DNA of 8,436 bases from Bacteroidia bacterium (GCA_025999435.1 BNXH01000069.1:1-8436), one strand, 5' to 3'. Shown: positions 1 through 6,351, counted from the first letter of the stretch. A program made the numbers and translations. The notes: a model not told the origin generated them from the letters alone.

Positions 1-2
1 TA

Positions 3-3000
3 AAACAATTCGGCCCGGGTCAGGACTGGCACAATGCGGACAATGGCAACGGAAAAGCTGTCCAAACAGCTTACAAGACCAATTCCACCACAGATGCCAC
101 CCTGAACTGCAAGCTATACATAGCCGGAGGCACTAACCAGGCGCCAACGCTGACACAGAACGGAAATTATGCCACAGGACAACTTTATGTGACAGAAGTG
201 AAGGACGAGGACGGCAACACCGGCTACGAGTTTAAGGACAAGCTGGGGCAGGTGGTACTCACCCGTCAGGTATGCGACGGACAGAACTACGATACCTACT
301 ATGTATACAATGACTTCGGCTTGCAATGCTTTGTATTGCCACCGAGGATTCAGGAAGAAGGGATAACTCAGGCCAAGCTCAATGAACTGGCCTACCTTTA
401 CAAGTATGACAACCGTAACCGCTGCATTTCGAAGAAGATACCCGGCTGCGAATGGAACTACTATGTTTATGATAAAGCCGACCGTCTGATCTTCTCGCAG
501 GACGGGGAACAATACAATAAAAGCCCGAAGGAATGGACATTTACCATTCCCGACGCCTTCGGAAGGGTTGTGCTGACGGGTACCTGTACCAACAGCCTCG
601 ACTATTCGGCTAACCCGTTGGGAAACATCGTTGTAAAGGCAACCTATAATACCGGCCGTACAAATCCGGCAAACAGTTACACGGTTACAGGAGTCACTTC
701 ATCTGCGGCAACAATATTGTCTGTTAATTTTTACGATGGCTATGAGTTTTTGGGCATTACGGGAGTACCCAATACCGCCGACACGCAATATACCACCGAA
801 ACGGGTTACGGAGTATGCTACGGAGACCATCAGGCAGCTAATAAGCATAAGAACAAAGGCCTGCTGACCGGTACCCTGACCGCCCAGATGAATGCCGACG
901 GAACAACAGGGACAACGTATCTCTACTCGGTAATGTATTACGACAACCGGGCAAGGCTGATACAGGCCAAGAGCAACAACCACTTGACGGGAGGAATAGA
1001 AAAAGAGTATATCGCCTATAACTTCACAGGGCAACCGACACAGAGGAAGCATGTACACCAGGCCACAGGCAAGGATACCCAGACCGAAGTCTACACCTAT
1101 ACCTACGACCACGCCGGACGGCTTTACGATACAAAGCATAAGTTGAACAGCCAGCCTGAAACCTGCCTGTTGCAAAACCGCTATGACGAACAGGGCAGGC
1201 TGGCCAGGCAGGGCATCGGGCAGCAGGCTGCCGCGCCTAAAAGCCAATCTGCGCCGGCAGGGGGAATCATGAAGATGTCCGCGGCGGCGCCGATGGCCAT
1301 GATGCCGAGTCCGGATATTCCTGTTCCGGACGGTCCGGGAACGCCTGTGAAATCCCTTGAGTATATGGGTTCGCTGGGGGCAAACGGGACATTGACATAC
1401 AGTACATTCCTTTACGACAACCGGATTTCTACCCCCGACCTGCAATTCACCTTGCGGCAAAGCGGCTGGGTAACCATCGAATACCCGCTTTTGCCGGCGC
1501 TGGGACTGACGGTAACGACTTTCCTTACCTACAGCAACGGGGTGTGTCACGATATGGCTTTCGTCAATGAAGAAGACCTGTCCACACCGTCGGTGTCAAA
1601 GATCAGGTATTATATAGGAGCGGGTACGCACATCTTCAATATTTACAACCCGGTGGTGACCGGTGTCAAGGGCGTGCCTGCCACGATCACCCTGACGGCA
1701 AGCGGTTCCACAGGCGGAGGCGGTATTGATCTTCCCGAACTTCCCGAACATCCCGGAGGAGACACAGGCGGAGGCGGCAATAATAACCCTGAACCGCTTG
1801 ACCCGGTGAATTTTACCGTAACCCCTGCGCAGGTGGTGGAATATGCCTATAACGTCCGTTCGTGGACAAAATCCATCAACAGCCCGTTGTTCGTCGAGAA
1901 TCTCGATTATACTTACAACGGGAATATTAAATGGATGGACTGGAAACAGGACAACCAAACCCGTAAATATACTTATACCTACGATAACCTCTCGCGATTG
2001 AAAACGGCCGCTTACACAGGTATAGGCAGCGAACAGTACGGAACATCATATTCCTACGACAAGCACGGCAATATCAAAACCTTGCAACGTTACGGCAAGA
2101 CAACGGCCTCGGCCTACGGACTGGTGGATAATTTAACAATGACCTATACCGGCAACCAACTGACCAAGGTAACCGATGCCATAGCCAACTTCGCTTTGGC
2201 CGAATCAGCCGATTTTAAGAACTACGGAGGGACAGCCGGAGCTTATACCTACAACAAAAACGGAGCGATGGCGACAGATTCCCATAAAGGAATTTTGGGT
2301 ATTAAGTATAATTCTTTAAATTTACCGCAGGAGTTACTGATCAAGAATACAGAGGTCAGTGGCAAGGTGTATTACACCTATTCGGCTTCGGGCGTGAAGT
2401 TGAAAACCAAGCATATGAAAGCTCAAAATCTGGGATATACACCGGTTACAGGTACGGCGGGCGATACCAATCTGGATATGGCCAAAACGACCGATTATGT
2501 AGGCAACAAGGTATATGAGGACGGCGCGCTAAAAAGAGTTTTAGTGGATGGCGGCTATATTGAAGGAGGCGTTTACCATTACTATTTGACTGATCATTTG
2601 GGAAATAATAGGGCCATAGCTAATGCAAGTGGAACGGTAATACAAAAGAATCATTATTATCCTTTCGGTACTGCCCTTGCCGAAGGCACGACAGCCGAAC
2701 AAGGTAAACAGCCGTATAAATACAATGGCAAGGAACTGGATCAGATGCATGGCTTGAACCTGTATGATTACTCGGCAAGGTATTATGAGAGTGCAATTGG
2801 TAGGTTTACAACGGTGGATCCGCTGGCGGAACAAGGGTATTCTTGGTCGCCATATGCATACTGTTTTAATAATCCGATTAAATATATTGACCCAAATGGG
2901 CAATGGCCTTTCCCTTCATGGGAAACCATAAAAAAAGTAGGTCAAATAATTAGAGATGTTGCTGTTGAGGCAGCAGAGACAAGAGTGACTGTCGGTTTGC

Positions 3001-3449
3001 AGGTAAGTGGTAAAGTGGAGCTCAGCAATGTTAAAGTCGGAGCTGAAGTTAACCTTATTTCAACTGATGTGGCCGGAATTAGCAATGGTGAGCCTTTTTA
3101 CATTGGTGGAGGCAACTCAACCAAAGCGGATGTCGAATTTCTTAAACAAGGATTCGAAATTGGAGCGGGGTTGATTGGGTTTAGTATGTCTGATACGGGT
3201 ATACAAAAAGGTGAAAGCAAACAATTAGTTAATGAAGAAAAAGTTTCCTTAACTATTACTCCATTTACAATTGAAAATACGAAGACAAAGCCGATCAATA
3301 GTAACGGAGAACAAATAGCTCCTACTACAGAAAAGACAGAGATTAAAGCCGGTGATATAGGGTTTTCAATTTCTGCTATTATTGGTTTAGAAGTTAAGCT
3401 TGATCTAAATAAAGCTTGGGAAGTATTAGGCCGACATTTAAACAACTGA
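3..3449 (+). CDS. Rhs/YD-repeat polymorphic toxin, 5'-partial, with C-terminal tip CT1
   Basis: The frame is open from base 3, so the gene starts outside the window; the GTG at 189 is internal and should not be taken as the start. 1148 residues are visible. Numbering from GTG 189, YD-type repeats run through about 1-340 (for example YKYDNRNR, YTYDHAGRLYD, RYDEQGRLARQ). A non-YD insertion follows at about 342-548, YD repeats resume at about 549-790 (YTYDNLSRL, YSYDKHGNI), and the Rhs core runs from about 796 (YHYYLTDHLGN) to D901-P-N-G904. A variable tip fills 905-1086. In the family, the shell encapsulates a C-terminal toxin that is delivered to neighbouring cells, in Bacteroidetes often through T6SS or another export route. 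No delivery gene is visible, so the route is unknown. The downstream membrane genes follow with a 6-bp gap, suggesting an operon. Family assignment is firm; the toxin activity of the tip is inference. Confidence 0.95.
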   Translation, partial: KQFGPGQDWHNADNGNGKAVQTAYKTNSTTDATLNCKLYIAGGTNQAPTLTQNGNYATGQLYVTEVKDEDGNTGYEFKDKLGQVVLTRQVCDGQNYDTYYVYNDFGLQCFVLPPRIQEEGITQAKLNELAYLYKYDNRNRCISKKIPGCEWNYYVYDKADRLIFSQDGEQYNKSPKEWTFTIPDAFGRVVLTGTCTNSLDYSANPLGNIVVKATYNTGRTNPANSYTVTGVTSSAATILSVNFYDGYEFLGITGVPNTADTQYTTETGYGVCYGDHQAANKHKNKGLLTGTLTAQMNADGTTGTTYLYSVMYYDNRARLIQAKSNNHLTGGIEKEYIAYNFTGQPTQRKHVHQATGKDTQTEVYTYTYDHAGRLYDTKHKLNSQPETCLLQNRYDEQGRLARQGIGQQAAAPKSQSAPAGGIMKMSAAAPMAMMPSPDIPVPDGPGTPVKSLEYMGSLGANGTLTYSTFLYDNRISTPDLQFTLRQSGWVTIEYPLLPALGLTVTTFLTYSNGVCHDMAFVNEEDLSTPSVSKIRYYIGAGTHIFNIYNPVVTGVKGVPATITLTASGSTGGGGIDLPELPEHPGGDTGGGGNNNPEPLDPVNFTVTPAQVVEYAYNVRSWTKSINSPLFVENLDYTYNGNIKWMDWKQDNQTRKYTYTYDNLSRLKTAAYTGIGSEQYGTSYSYDKHGNIKTLQRYGKTTASAYGLVDNLTMTYTGNQLTKVTDAIANFALAESADFKNYGGTAGAYTYNKNGAMATDSHKGILGIKYNSLNLPQELLIKNTEVSGKVYYTYSASGVKLKTKHMKAQNLGYTPVTGTAGDTNLDMAKTTDYVGNKVYEDGALKRVLVDGGYIEGGVYHYYLTDHLGNNRAIANASGTVIQKNHYYPFGTALAEGTTAEQGKQPYKYNGKELDQMHGLNLYDYSARYYESAIGRFTTVDPLAEQGYSWSPYAYCFNNPIKYIDPNGQWPFPSWETIKKVGQIIRDVAVEAAETRVTVGLQVSGKVELSNVKVGAEVNLISTDVAGISNGEPFYIGGGNSTKADVEFLKQGFEIGAGLIGFSMSDTGIQKGESKQLVNEEKVSLTITPFTIENTKTKPINSNGEQIAPTTEKTEIKAGDIGFSISAIIGLEVKLDLNKAWEVLGRHLNN
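1212..1830 (+). other. Domain insertion in the Rhs shell: beta-rich domain plus Gly/Pro hinge
   Basis: The YD pattern breaks after RYDEQGRLARQ and resumes at VEYAYNVRSW. The roughly 206 residues between have no YD repeats. The stretch begins with a low-complexity Ala/Met/Pro part (SAAAPMAMMPSPDIPVP). A segment of alternating hydrophobic and polar residues follows, resembling a beta-sandwich (LTYSTFLYDN, LQFTLRQSGWVTIEYPLL, THIFNIYNPVV, ATITLTASG). It ends in a hinge with two GGGG runs separated by LPELPEHPGGD. The hinge DNA contains a 15-nt direct repeat (1709-1723 and 1763-1777) and a tandem CTTCCCGAA pair from 1731. Related Bacteroidetes Rhs proteins generally pass directly from YD repeats to the VEYAYN-like segment, so this looks like an added module, perhaps surface-exposed or ligand-binding. 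That role is inference. Confidence 0.6.
2901..3446 (+). other. Variable C-terminal tip CT1 of the Rhs protein
   Basis: This 182-residue segment follows the DPNG end of the core. The DNA becomes visibly more AT-rich here, as is usual for horizontally exchanged rhs tips. It starts with an amphipathic helix-like stretch (SWETIKKVGQIIRDVAVEAA). Repeated strand-like segments follow, with alternating hydrophobic and charged residues (VTVGLQVSGKVELSNVKVGA, EVNLIS), then Gly-rich parts (GFEIGAGLIGFSM) and a final GFSISAIIGLEVKLDLNKAW. I see no nuclease, deaminase, ADP-ribosyltransferase or peptidase motif and only isolated potential catalytic residues. The beta-rich, amphipathic character and the two membrane-protein genes directly downstream would fit a membrane-acting toxin, but this is inference. 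It could also be a non-toxic structural tip. Confidence 0.6.
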
Positions 3450-3455
3450 AACAAA

Positions 3456-3623
3456 ATGATAACTAATAAAATTCAAGTATATCTCTTGTTCTTTGCAGCA
3501 ATAATATTTGCGGTGGGTCTTATCGTTGGATTAATATCTGTTGATTTTGATCTTATTATAAAGTCTCTGTTTTTTTTTGTTGCTTTTACTGTAGCAGGAA
3601 TATATTATAAAAAAAAGATATAA
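3456..3623 (+). CDS. Small two-helix membrane protein, candidate CT1 immunity protein
   Basis: ATG at 3456 opens a 55-residue frame ending at TAA 3621-3623. It exactly fills the space between the rhs stop (3449) and the next gene (3626). The protein begins MITNKIQVYLLFF and has two hydrophobic helices, about residues 8-30 and 36-50, separated by a short acidic turn (SVDFD). It ends in basic YYKKKI, consistent with an inner-membrane hairpin. The start is preceded by an A-rich stretch (GAAACAAA) typical of Bacteroidetes translation starts. The 6-bp gap upstream and 2-bp gap downstream argue for co-transcription. The position right after an rhs tip is where cognate immunity genes lie, but no sequence motif proves that role. 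It is short enough to be missed by automatic annotation. I do not recognise a family. Confidence 0.6.
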   Translation: MITNKIQVYLLFFAAIIFAVGLIVGLISVDFDLIIKSLFFFVAFTVAGIYYKKKI

Positions 3624-3625
3624 TT

Positions 3626-4144
3626 ATGTTTAAAAATAATATTACTTTATCTAAAAGATTAATGTCTTTATTGATTGATGGTTTAATTTTAATGGTAATA
3701 TGTATGTTTCTTATATCTATACTACTCATATTAAATTTAGCTCAAAATATAGCATGTCGGATTCTATTATTATCTATTTTATTCTCTCTGTTTTTTTGTA
3801 AAGATATTTTATTTCGAGGTCAGAGTATTGGTAAAAGAAATCTCAAATTAAAAGTACAAGATGTGAGTAATCAAAAAACAACACTGCTTAGATTAATTTT
3901 AAGGAATCTTTTTATTGTAGTTTGGCCTATTGAGATTGTTCTGATTCTAATAAATCCACAAAGAAGATTTGGGGATATCATTTTTGGAACTAAGCTAGTA
4001 AGTGATGATACAAAGAATACAAAAATATACAAGAAGGAGTTTGTTGGATCTTTTACAATAGTTCTGATTATATGCCTTTGTTTTTTTTATTTTGTCTTCT
4101 ATGTCTTAATTCCTGAAAATACGATACGAATTCTTTATTCTTGA
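3626..4144 (+). CDS. RDD-family integral membrane protein, candidate immunity or accessory protein
   Basis: The 172 residues match the RDD-family layout. An N-terminal SKRLMSLLIDGL carries R11 and D18 at the edge of the first helix. A loop reads RGQSIGKRNLKLKV (64-77), like the family G-x-S/T-x-GK motif, and the RRFGDIIFGTKLV segment (113-125) carries D117. Hydrophobic segments lie at about 14-37, 42-60, 88-109 and 140-162, so four helices are likely. Biochemical function is mostly undefined for the family; some members have been linked to ion transport. Here the gene is strongly AT-rich and sits 2 bp after the 55-residue ORF, in the same operon as the Rhs toxin. Its context therefore suggests protection against a membrane-acting CT1 tip. 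That role is inference; the RDD assignment is well supported. Confidence 0.82.
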   Translation: MFKNNITLSKRLMSLLIDGLILMVICMFLISILLILNLAQNIACRILLLSILFSLFFCKDILFRGQSIGKRNLKLKVQDVSNQKTTLLRLILRNLFIVVWPIEIVLILINPQRRFGDIIFGTKLVSDDTKNTKIYKKEFVGSFTIVLIICLCFFYFVFYVLIPENTIRILYS

Positions 4145-4189
4145 GATTTGGAAAGGAGTGAATCCACTATAAAAGAACAACCCCCCTCG

Positions 4190-4238
4190 TTCGGCGTAGC
4201 GTCCCGCTGCGTCGGAGCTAAAACAAGGCTCCGCCTTG
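4190..4238 (+). repeat. GC-rich paired hairpins, REP-like palindromes
   Basis: Two GC-rich hairpins stand out against AT-rich flanks. Hairpin A pairs 4190-4201 with 4205-4216 (core GGCGTAGCG and CGCTGCGTC, loop TCC, with G-U wobbles). Hairpin B pairs CAAGGC 4224-4229 with GCCTTG 4233-4238, also with loop TCC. An alternative pairing joins CGGAGC (4213-4218) to GCTCCG (4228-4233), so the two can exchange folds. A run of six C precedes the unit (4181-4186). The arrangement resembles bacterial REP/BIME elements, or a tail that stabilises the 3' end of the operon. Without other genomic copies this cannot be settled. Confidence 0.5.
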
Positions 4239-4251
4239 AGTAATAATAGAA

Positions 4252-4287
4252 AATAGTCCTGCCATTGTTATTAATGGCAGGGCTATT
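4252..4287 (+). terminator. Strong hairpin at the end of the rhs-CT1 operon, possible terminator
   Basis: AATAGTCCTGCCATT (4252-4266) pairs with AATGGCAGGGCTATT (4273-4287) over 15 positions with a single G-U wobble and a 6-nt loop (GTTATT). On the plus strand the right arm ends CTATT and then runs into CCAACGG, so there is no clear U-tract. On the minus strand the stem is followed by TTTTC. It may be a bidirectional terminator whose plus-strand tail was cut off by the recombination that placed the orphan rhs fragment directly next to it. Confidence 0.45.
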
Positions 4288-4289
4288 CC

Positions 4290-4412
4290 AACGGTACGAT
4301 GGTTAAAGATTTGAATAAAGGGATAACCGAAATCCAATATAATTCCTTAAATTTACCGAGACAAATGGTGATCAACAGTTCATCGGTAAAGGCCAAGAAC
4401 TATTATGGATAA
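4290..4412 (+). pseudogene. Left fragment of the orphan rhs core, cut by the IS21 element
   Basis: In the frame starting NGTMVKDLNKG, the translation matches the pre-core segment of the upstream Rhs protein. Both contain the shared string YNSLNLP, and the NG-x-M/KG spacing corresponds to NGAMATDSHKG in the upstream copy. The matching region there is about nt 2260-2375. An ATG at 4299 could have begun the orphan; there is no N-terminal shell. The reading frame runs to the IS boundary at 4405 and then stops at TAA 4410-4412 inside the IS left end, leaving 37 residues from the ATG. Joining 4405 to 7154 restores the codons for KNYYTYSASGVKL, as in the upstream copy (KVYYTYSASGVKL). Confidence 0.85.
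4400..4405 (+). repeat. Target-site duplication, left copy
   Basis: CTATTA lies directly before the left end (TGG...) of the IS and is repeated at 7148-7153 after the right end (...CCA). The preceding A (4399 and 7147) also matches, so a 7-bp duplication is possible if the element does not end in CA. Confidence 0.88.
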
Positions 4413-4430
4413 TCTTGAGTATGCCCACCC
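4406..4430 (+). repeat. IS left terminal repeat L1
   Basis: This outermost 25-bp copy starts TGGATAATCTTGAG and ends CCCACCC. It pairs in inverted orientation with the right terminus 7124-7147, which is one base shorter. It is the expected transposase cleavage end. Its TAA at 4410-4412 stops the incoming rhs frame. Confidence 0.88.
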
Positions 4431-4452
4431 ATAGAATCTGTATAAATAGTAT

Positions 4453-4493
4453 CAGATTGTAAGTATTTTTAAGCGTAAAAAAGCGACAATCTG
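4453..4493 (+). repeat. Inverted repeat in the IS left end
   Basis: CAGATTGT (4453-4460) pairs perfectly with ACAATCTG (4486-4493). Inside it, TTTTT (4466-4470) faces AAAAAA around AAGCGT. The right arm overlaps the start of repeat L2, so the L2 recognition core is also present once in opposite orientation. It may be a transposase site variant or a hairpin that slows incoming transcription. Confidence 0.4.
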
Positions 4494-4507
4494 GCATATA
4501 CCCACCC
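4483..4507 (+). repeat. IS end-related repeat L2
   Basis: A 25-bp direct copy aligned without gaps to L1: ACAATCTGG core, ending ATACCCACCC. It is a probable IstA binding site, since IS21-family ends carry several such copies. Confidence 0.8.
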
Positions 4508-4556
4508 AAAAACAGATTGAGAACAGCTAAAAAGAGTAAAAAAAGGCGATTCGATT

Positions 4557-4581
4557 ACGGGAATCTTGACCATATGCACCC
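4557..4581 (+). repeat. IS end-related repeat L3
   Basis: A 25-bp direct copy with GAATCTTGACC core and a TATGCACCC end, in the same orientation as L1 and L2. Confidence 0.8.
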
Positions 4582-4607
4582 AGTGAACAGCAGTCCGGTC
4601 AAAAACA

Positions 4608-4632
4608 TCGGTAATCTTGAGTATATGCACCC
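4608..4632 (+). repeat. IS end-related repeat L4
   Basis: A 25-bp direct copy, TAATCTTGAGTATATGCACCC-like. Over the AATCTTGAG core it is identical to L1. Confidence 0.8.
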
Positions 4633-4700
4633 ATTGTTTAATACATAAACATCTGTCTATAAACTCTATACAGGATAATATCCATTCGATATCGGCTGTT

Positions 4701-4725
4701 CATATAATCTTGACTATACCCACCC
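4701..4725 (+). repeat. IS end-related repeat L5
   Basis: The innermost left copy, with TAATCTTGAC core and ACCCACCC end. Just after it, GGAGAGACT (4730-4738) recurs inverted beside the inner right repeat (AGTCTCTCC, 7089-7097). L5 and the inner right repeat therefore look like an older, longer inverted pair. Confidence 0.8.
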
Positions 4726-4726
4726 A

Positions 4727-4758
4727 TTTGGAGAGACTTTACCATAGTTTTATATTAT
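4727..4758 (+). promoter_or_regulatory. Candidate istA promoter, Bacteroidetes type
   Basis: TTTG (4727-4730) is followed after 20 bp by TATATTAT (4751-4758), a partial match to the Bacteroides -7 consensus TAnnTTTG. The spacing suits the family. Transcription would begin near 4764-4767, giving a very short istA leader. The -7 match is imperfect (TTAT for TTTG). Confidence 0.35.
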
Positions 4759-4786
4759 GTAAAAAACATAATCACTGATACTATGG
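4742..4786 (+). promoter_or_regulatory. Nested inverted repeats enclosing the istA start codon
   Basis: CCATAGT (4742-4748) pairs with ACTATGG (4780-4786), which contains the istA ATG (4783-4785). Nested inside, ATTATGT (4754-4760) pairs with ACATAAT (4766-4772) around AAAAA. In RNA copied from outside the IS this would form an interrupted hairpin that buries the start codon. A transcript starting at the inferred promoter would lack the left arms. This would limit transposase synthesis from read-through transcription, as known for IS10 and IS50. The pairing is seen directly; the function is inferred. Confidence 0.5.
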
Positions 4787-6321
4787 CAGGAAAACCAACG
4801 CGTATGAGCAAAATAAAACAATTATTGAGATTACACCAACAAGGTGTCTCCAATCGTGGGATAGGCAGGGAACTGGGCCTTTATAAAGCCACCGTTAACT
4901 CGTACATCGACAAGTTAAAGCTTCACGGGTACGACATTGACCAACTGCTGGAGTTAGAAGATCCGGTCTTGGAAGCAAAATTTATGGCAGGCATAGCAGC
5001 CTATACACAGGATAAGTTCACCGTTTTCCGGGAGCAGATTCCATATTTTGAGAAGGAACTCGGTCGCGCCCATATCACCCGTAAACTGTTGTGGGACGAG
5101 TATAAGCTTAACCATCCGGATGGCTATTCCTATCCGCAGTTCTGCTACCACCTGAAGCAACTGAAAGTGGCCCGGCACCCTGTGGCCATACTTGATCACC
5201 AGGCAGCCGAGAAGCTGTATGTGGACTTTGCCGGAGATACGATGTCATACATTGACCGGGAAACAGGAGAAGTTCTGAAAGCGCATATCTTCGTGGCTTG
5301 CCTGCCTTACTCGGATTATACCTTTACGATGGCTGTATCCTCACAAACTACAGATGACTTCCTGTATGCTCTCTCATCAGCCCTGCGGCACCTGGGAGGG
5401 TCAGCCAAGATACTGACTCCCGACAATCTGAAAGCGGCCGTCATAAAGAGTGACCGCTATGAACCGGACCTGAACCGTCTGATGGAAGACTTTGCCAATC
5501 ATTACGGGTTTGTAGTTATTCCGGCCCGCTCACGGCATCCCCGGGACAAGGCGGCAGTCGAGAACCAGGTAAAAATCATTTACCGCCGTGTCTATGCAAA
5601 ATTGCGTGATACTACATTCTTCTCCCTGGCGGAACTGAACCGGGCCCTGCTTGAAAAAACGATGGAGCACAACCAGACCAGGATGCAGCAAAAGCCATAT
5701 ACACGGCAGGAGAAATTCCTTGCCGAAGAAAAAAACAAACTGACGGCTTTACCTCCAACAGATTTTGAAGTTAAATACTATGCCCAGCTGCGGGTGGCCA
5801 ATAACAACTGTATTTACCTGGGAAGGGACAAGCATTATTACTCTGTCCCCTATTGCCATATAGGAAAAAAGGTTCAGGTGATTTATACCCGAACCCTTGT
5901 GCAGATATTTTGCGAAGGAACATGTGTGGCTACCCACCGCCGGGCTGCCGGTTATGGCTATACCACGCTCAGGGAGCACCTTTGTTCTACCCACCGCCAC
6001 TATAAAGACCGTTCTCCCGATTATTACATAGCCAAGGCCAGGGAGCGTTCCCATATGCTGGGCTTACTGGTAGAGAAGAACTTTGAACAGAACCTGGTTC
6101 CGGAGATGATTTACAGGCGCTGTGACGGGTTACTGAGTCTCCAGCGCAAGACAGACCCCGTCATCTTTGATAAGGCATGCCGGTTTGCCCTGGATAACAA
6201 TATGCTGTCCTGCAAATCGCTTATCAGGATCATAGACAATAAGACCTATATACAGCATGAGCTGGAGTTTAAAGGGCTTCCACGGCATCTGAATATAAGA
6301 GGAAAGAACTATTACTACTAA
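4783..6321 (+). CDS. istA: IS21-family transposase IstA
   Basis: At 512 residues this is typical full length for the family. The N-terminus holds a helix-turn-helix (about 20-42, GVSNRGIGRELGLYKATVNS) that should bind the repeats at the IS ends. The rve-type DDE catalytic core has D148 (KLYVDFAGD), D214 (LTPDNLKAAV) and E260 (RDKAAVENQ), all present. The C-terminal part contains the beta-barrel-like segment around 330-390 (YYSVPYCHIGKKVQV). IstA cuts and joins the element ends, working with IstB. The ATG at 4783 fits the usual MxxKPxxMSKI family start; Met8 is the alternative. No Shine-Dalgarno is visible, and the start codon lies in a hairpin. istB follows after 30 bp in the same orientation. 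No frameshift or stop interrupts the gene. Confidence 0.96.
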   Translation: MAGKPTRMSKIKQLLRLHQQGVSNRGIGRELGLYKATVNSYIDKLKLHGYDIDQLLELEDPVLEAKFMAGIAAYTQDKFTVFREQIPYFEKELGRAHITRKLLWDEYKLNHPDGYSYPQFCYHLKQLKVARHPVAILDHQAAEKLYVDFAGDTMSYIDRETGEVLKAHIFVACLPYSDYTFTMAVSSQTTDDFLYALSSALRHLGGSAKILTPDNLKAAVIKSDRYEPDLNRLMEDFANHYGFVVIPARSRHPRDKAAVENQVKIIYRRVYAKLRDTTFFSLAELNRALLEKTMEHNQTRMQQKPYTRQEKFLAEEKNKLTALPPTDFEVKYYAQLRVANNNCIYLGRDKHYYSVPYCHIGKKVQVIYTRTLVQIFCEGTCVATHRRAAGYGYTTLREHLCSTHRHYKDRSPDYYIAKARERSHMLGLLVEKNFEQNLVPEMIYRRCDGLLSLQRKTDPVIFDKACRFALDNNMLSCKSLIRIIDNKTYIQHELEFKGLPRHLNIRGKNYYY

Positions 6322-6351
6322 TATCAATGTATCATTAAAACAAAAGTAAAA

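Larger units (their letters stand above)
4145..4782. other. Non-coding stretch between the immunity region and istA
   Basis: There is no intact gene here. In order it holds a short AT-rich spacer, the GC-rich paired hairpins, the 15-bp hairpin, the truncated orphan rhs fragment, the left IS boundary with five end repeats, and the istA control region. GGAAAGGAG at 4150-4158 resembles a Shine-Dalgarno, but no reading frame of note follows. Confidence 0.8.

Noticed and set aside
189..191. GTG as the start of the Rhs gene
   Set aside because: The same frame is open to base 3, and the upstream translation (NGNYATGQLYVTE) continues typical Bacteroidetes Rhs sequence, so the codon is an internal valine.
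699..1550. Long open frame of 283 codons on the minus strand
   Set aside because: It lies wholly inside the Rhs gene and its translation is Arg/Gly/Val-rich without domains. It is the shadow of a well-supported coding frame.
2541..2903. Minus-strand frame opposite the Rhs core (also seen at 7167-7544 in the second copy)
   Set aside because: It recurs only because the core is duplicated; it is the reverse reading of constrained codons, not a conserved antisense gene.
4150..4158. GGAAAGGAG as a ribosome-binding site for a small gene
   Set aside because: No start codon with a frame of useful length follows before the GC-rich hairpins, and genes here do not use Shine-Dalgarno motifs.
4406..4725. 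Regularly spaced direct repeats as a CRISPR array
   Set aside because: Spacing is irregular, copies are diverged, inverted copies occur at the far IS end, and no cas genes are present. They are IS end repeats.
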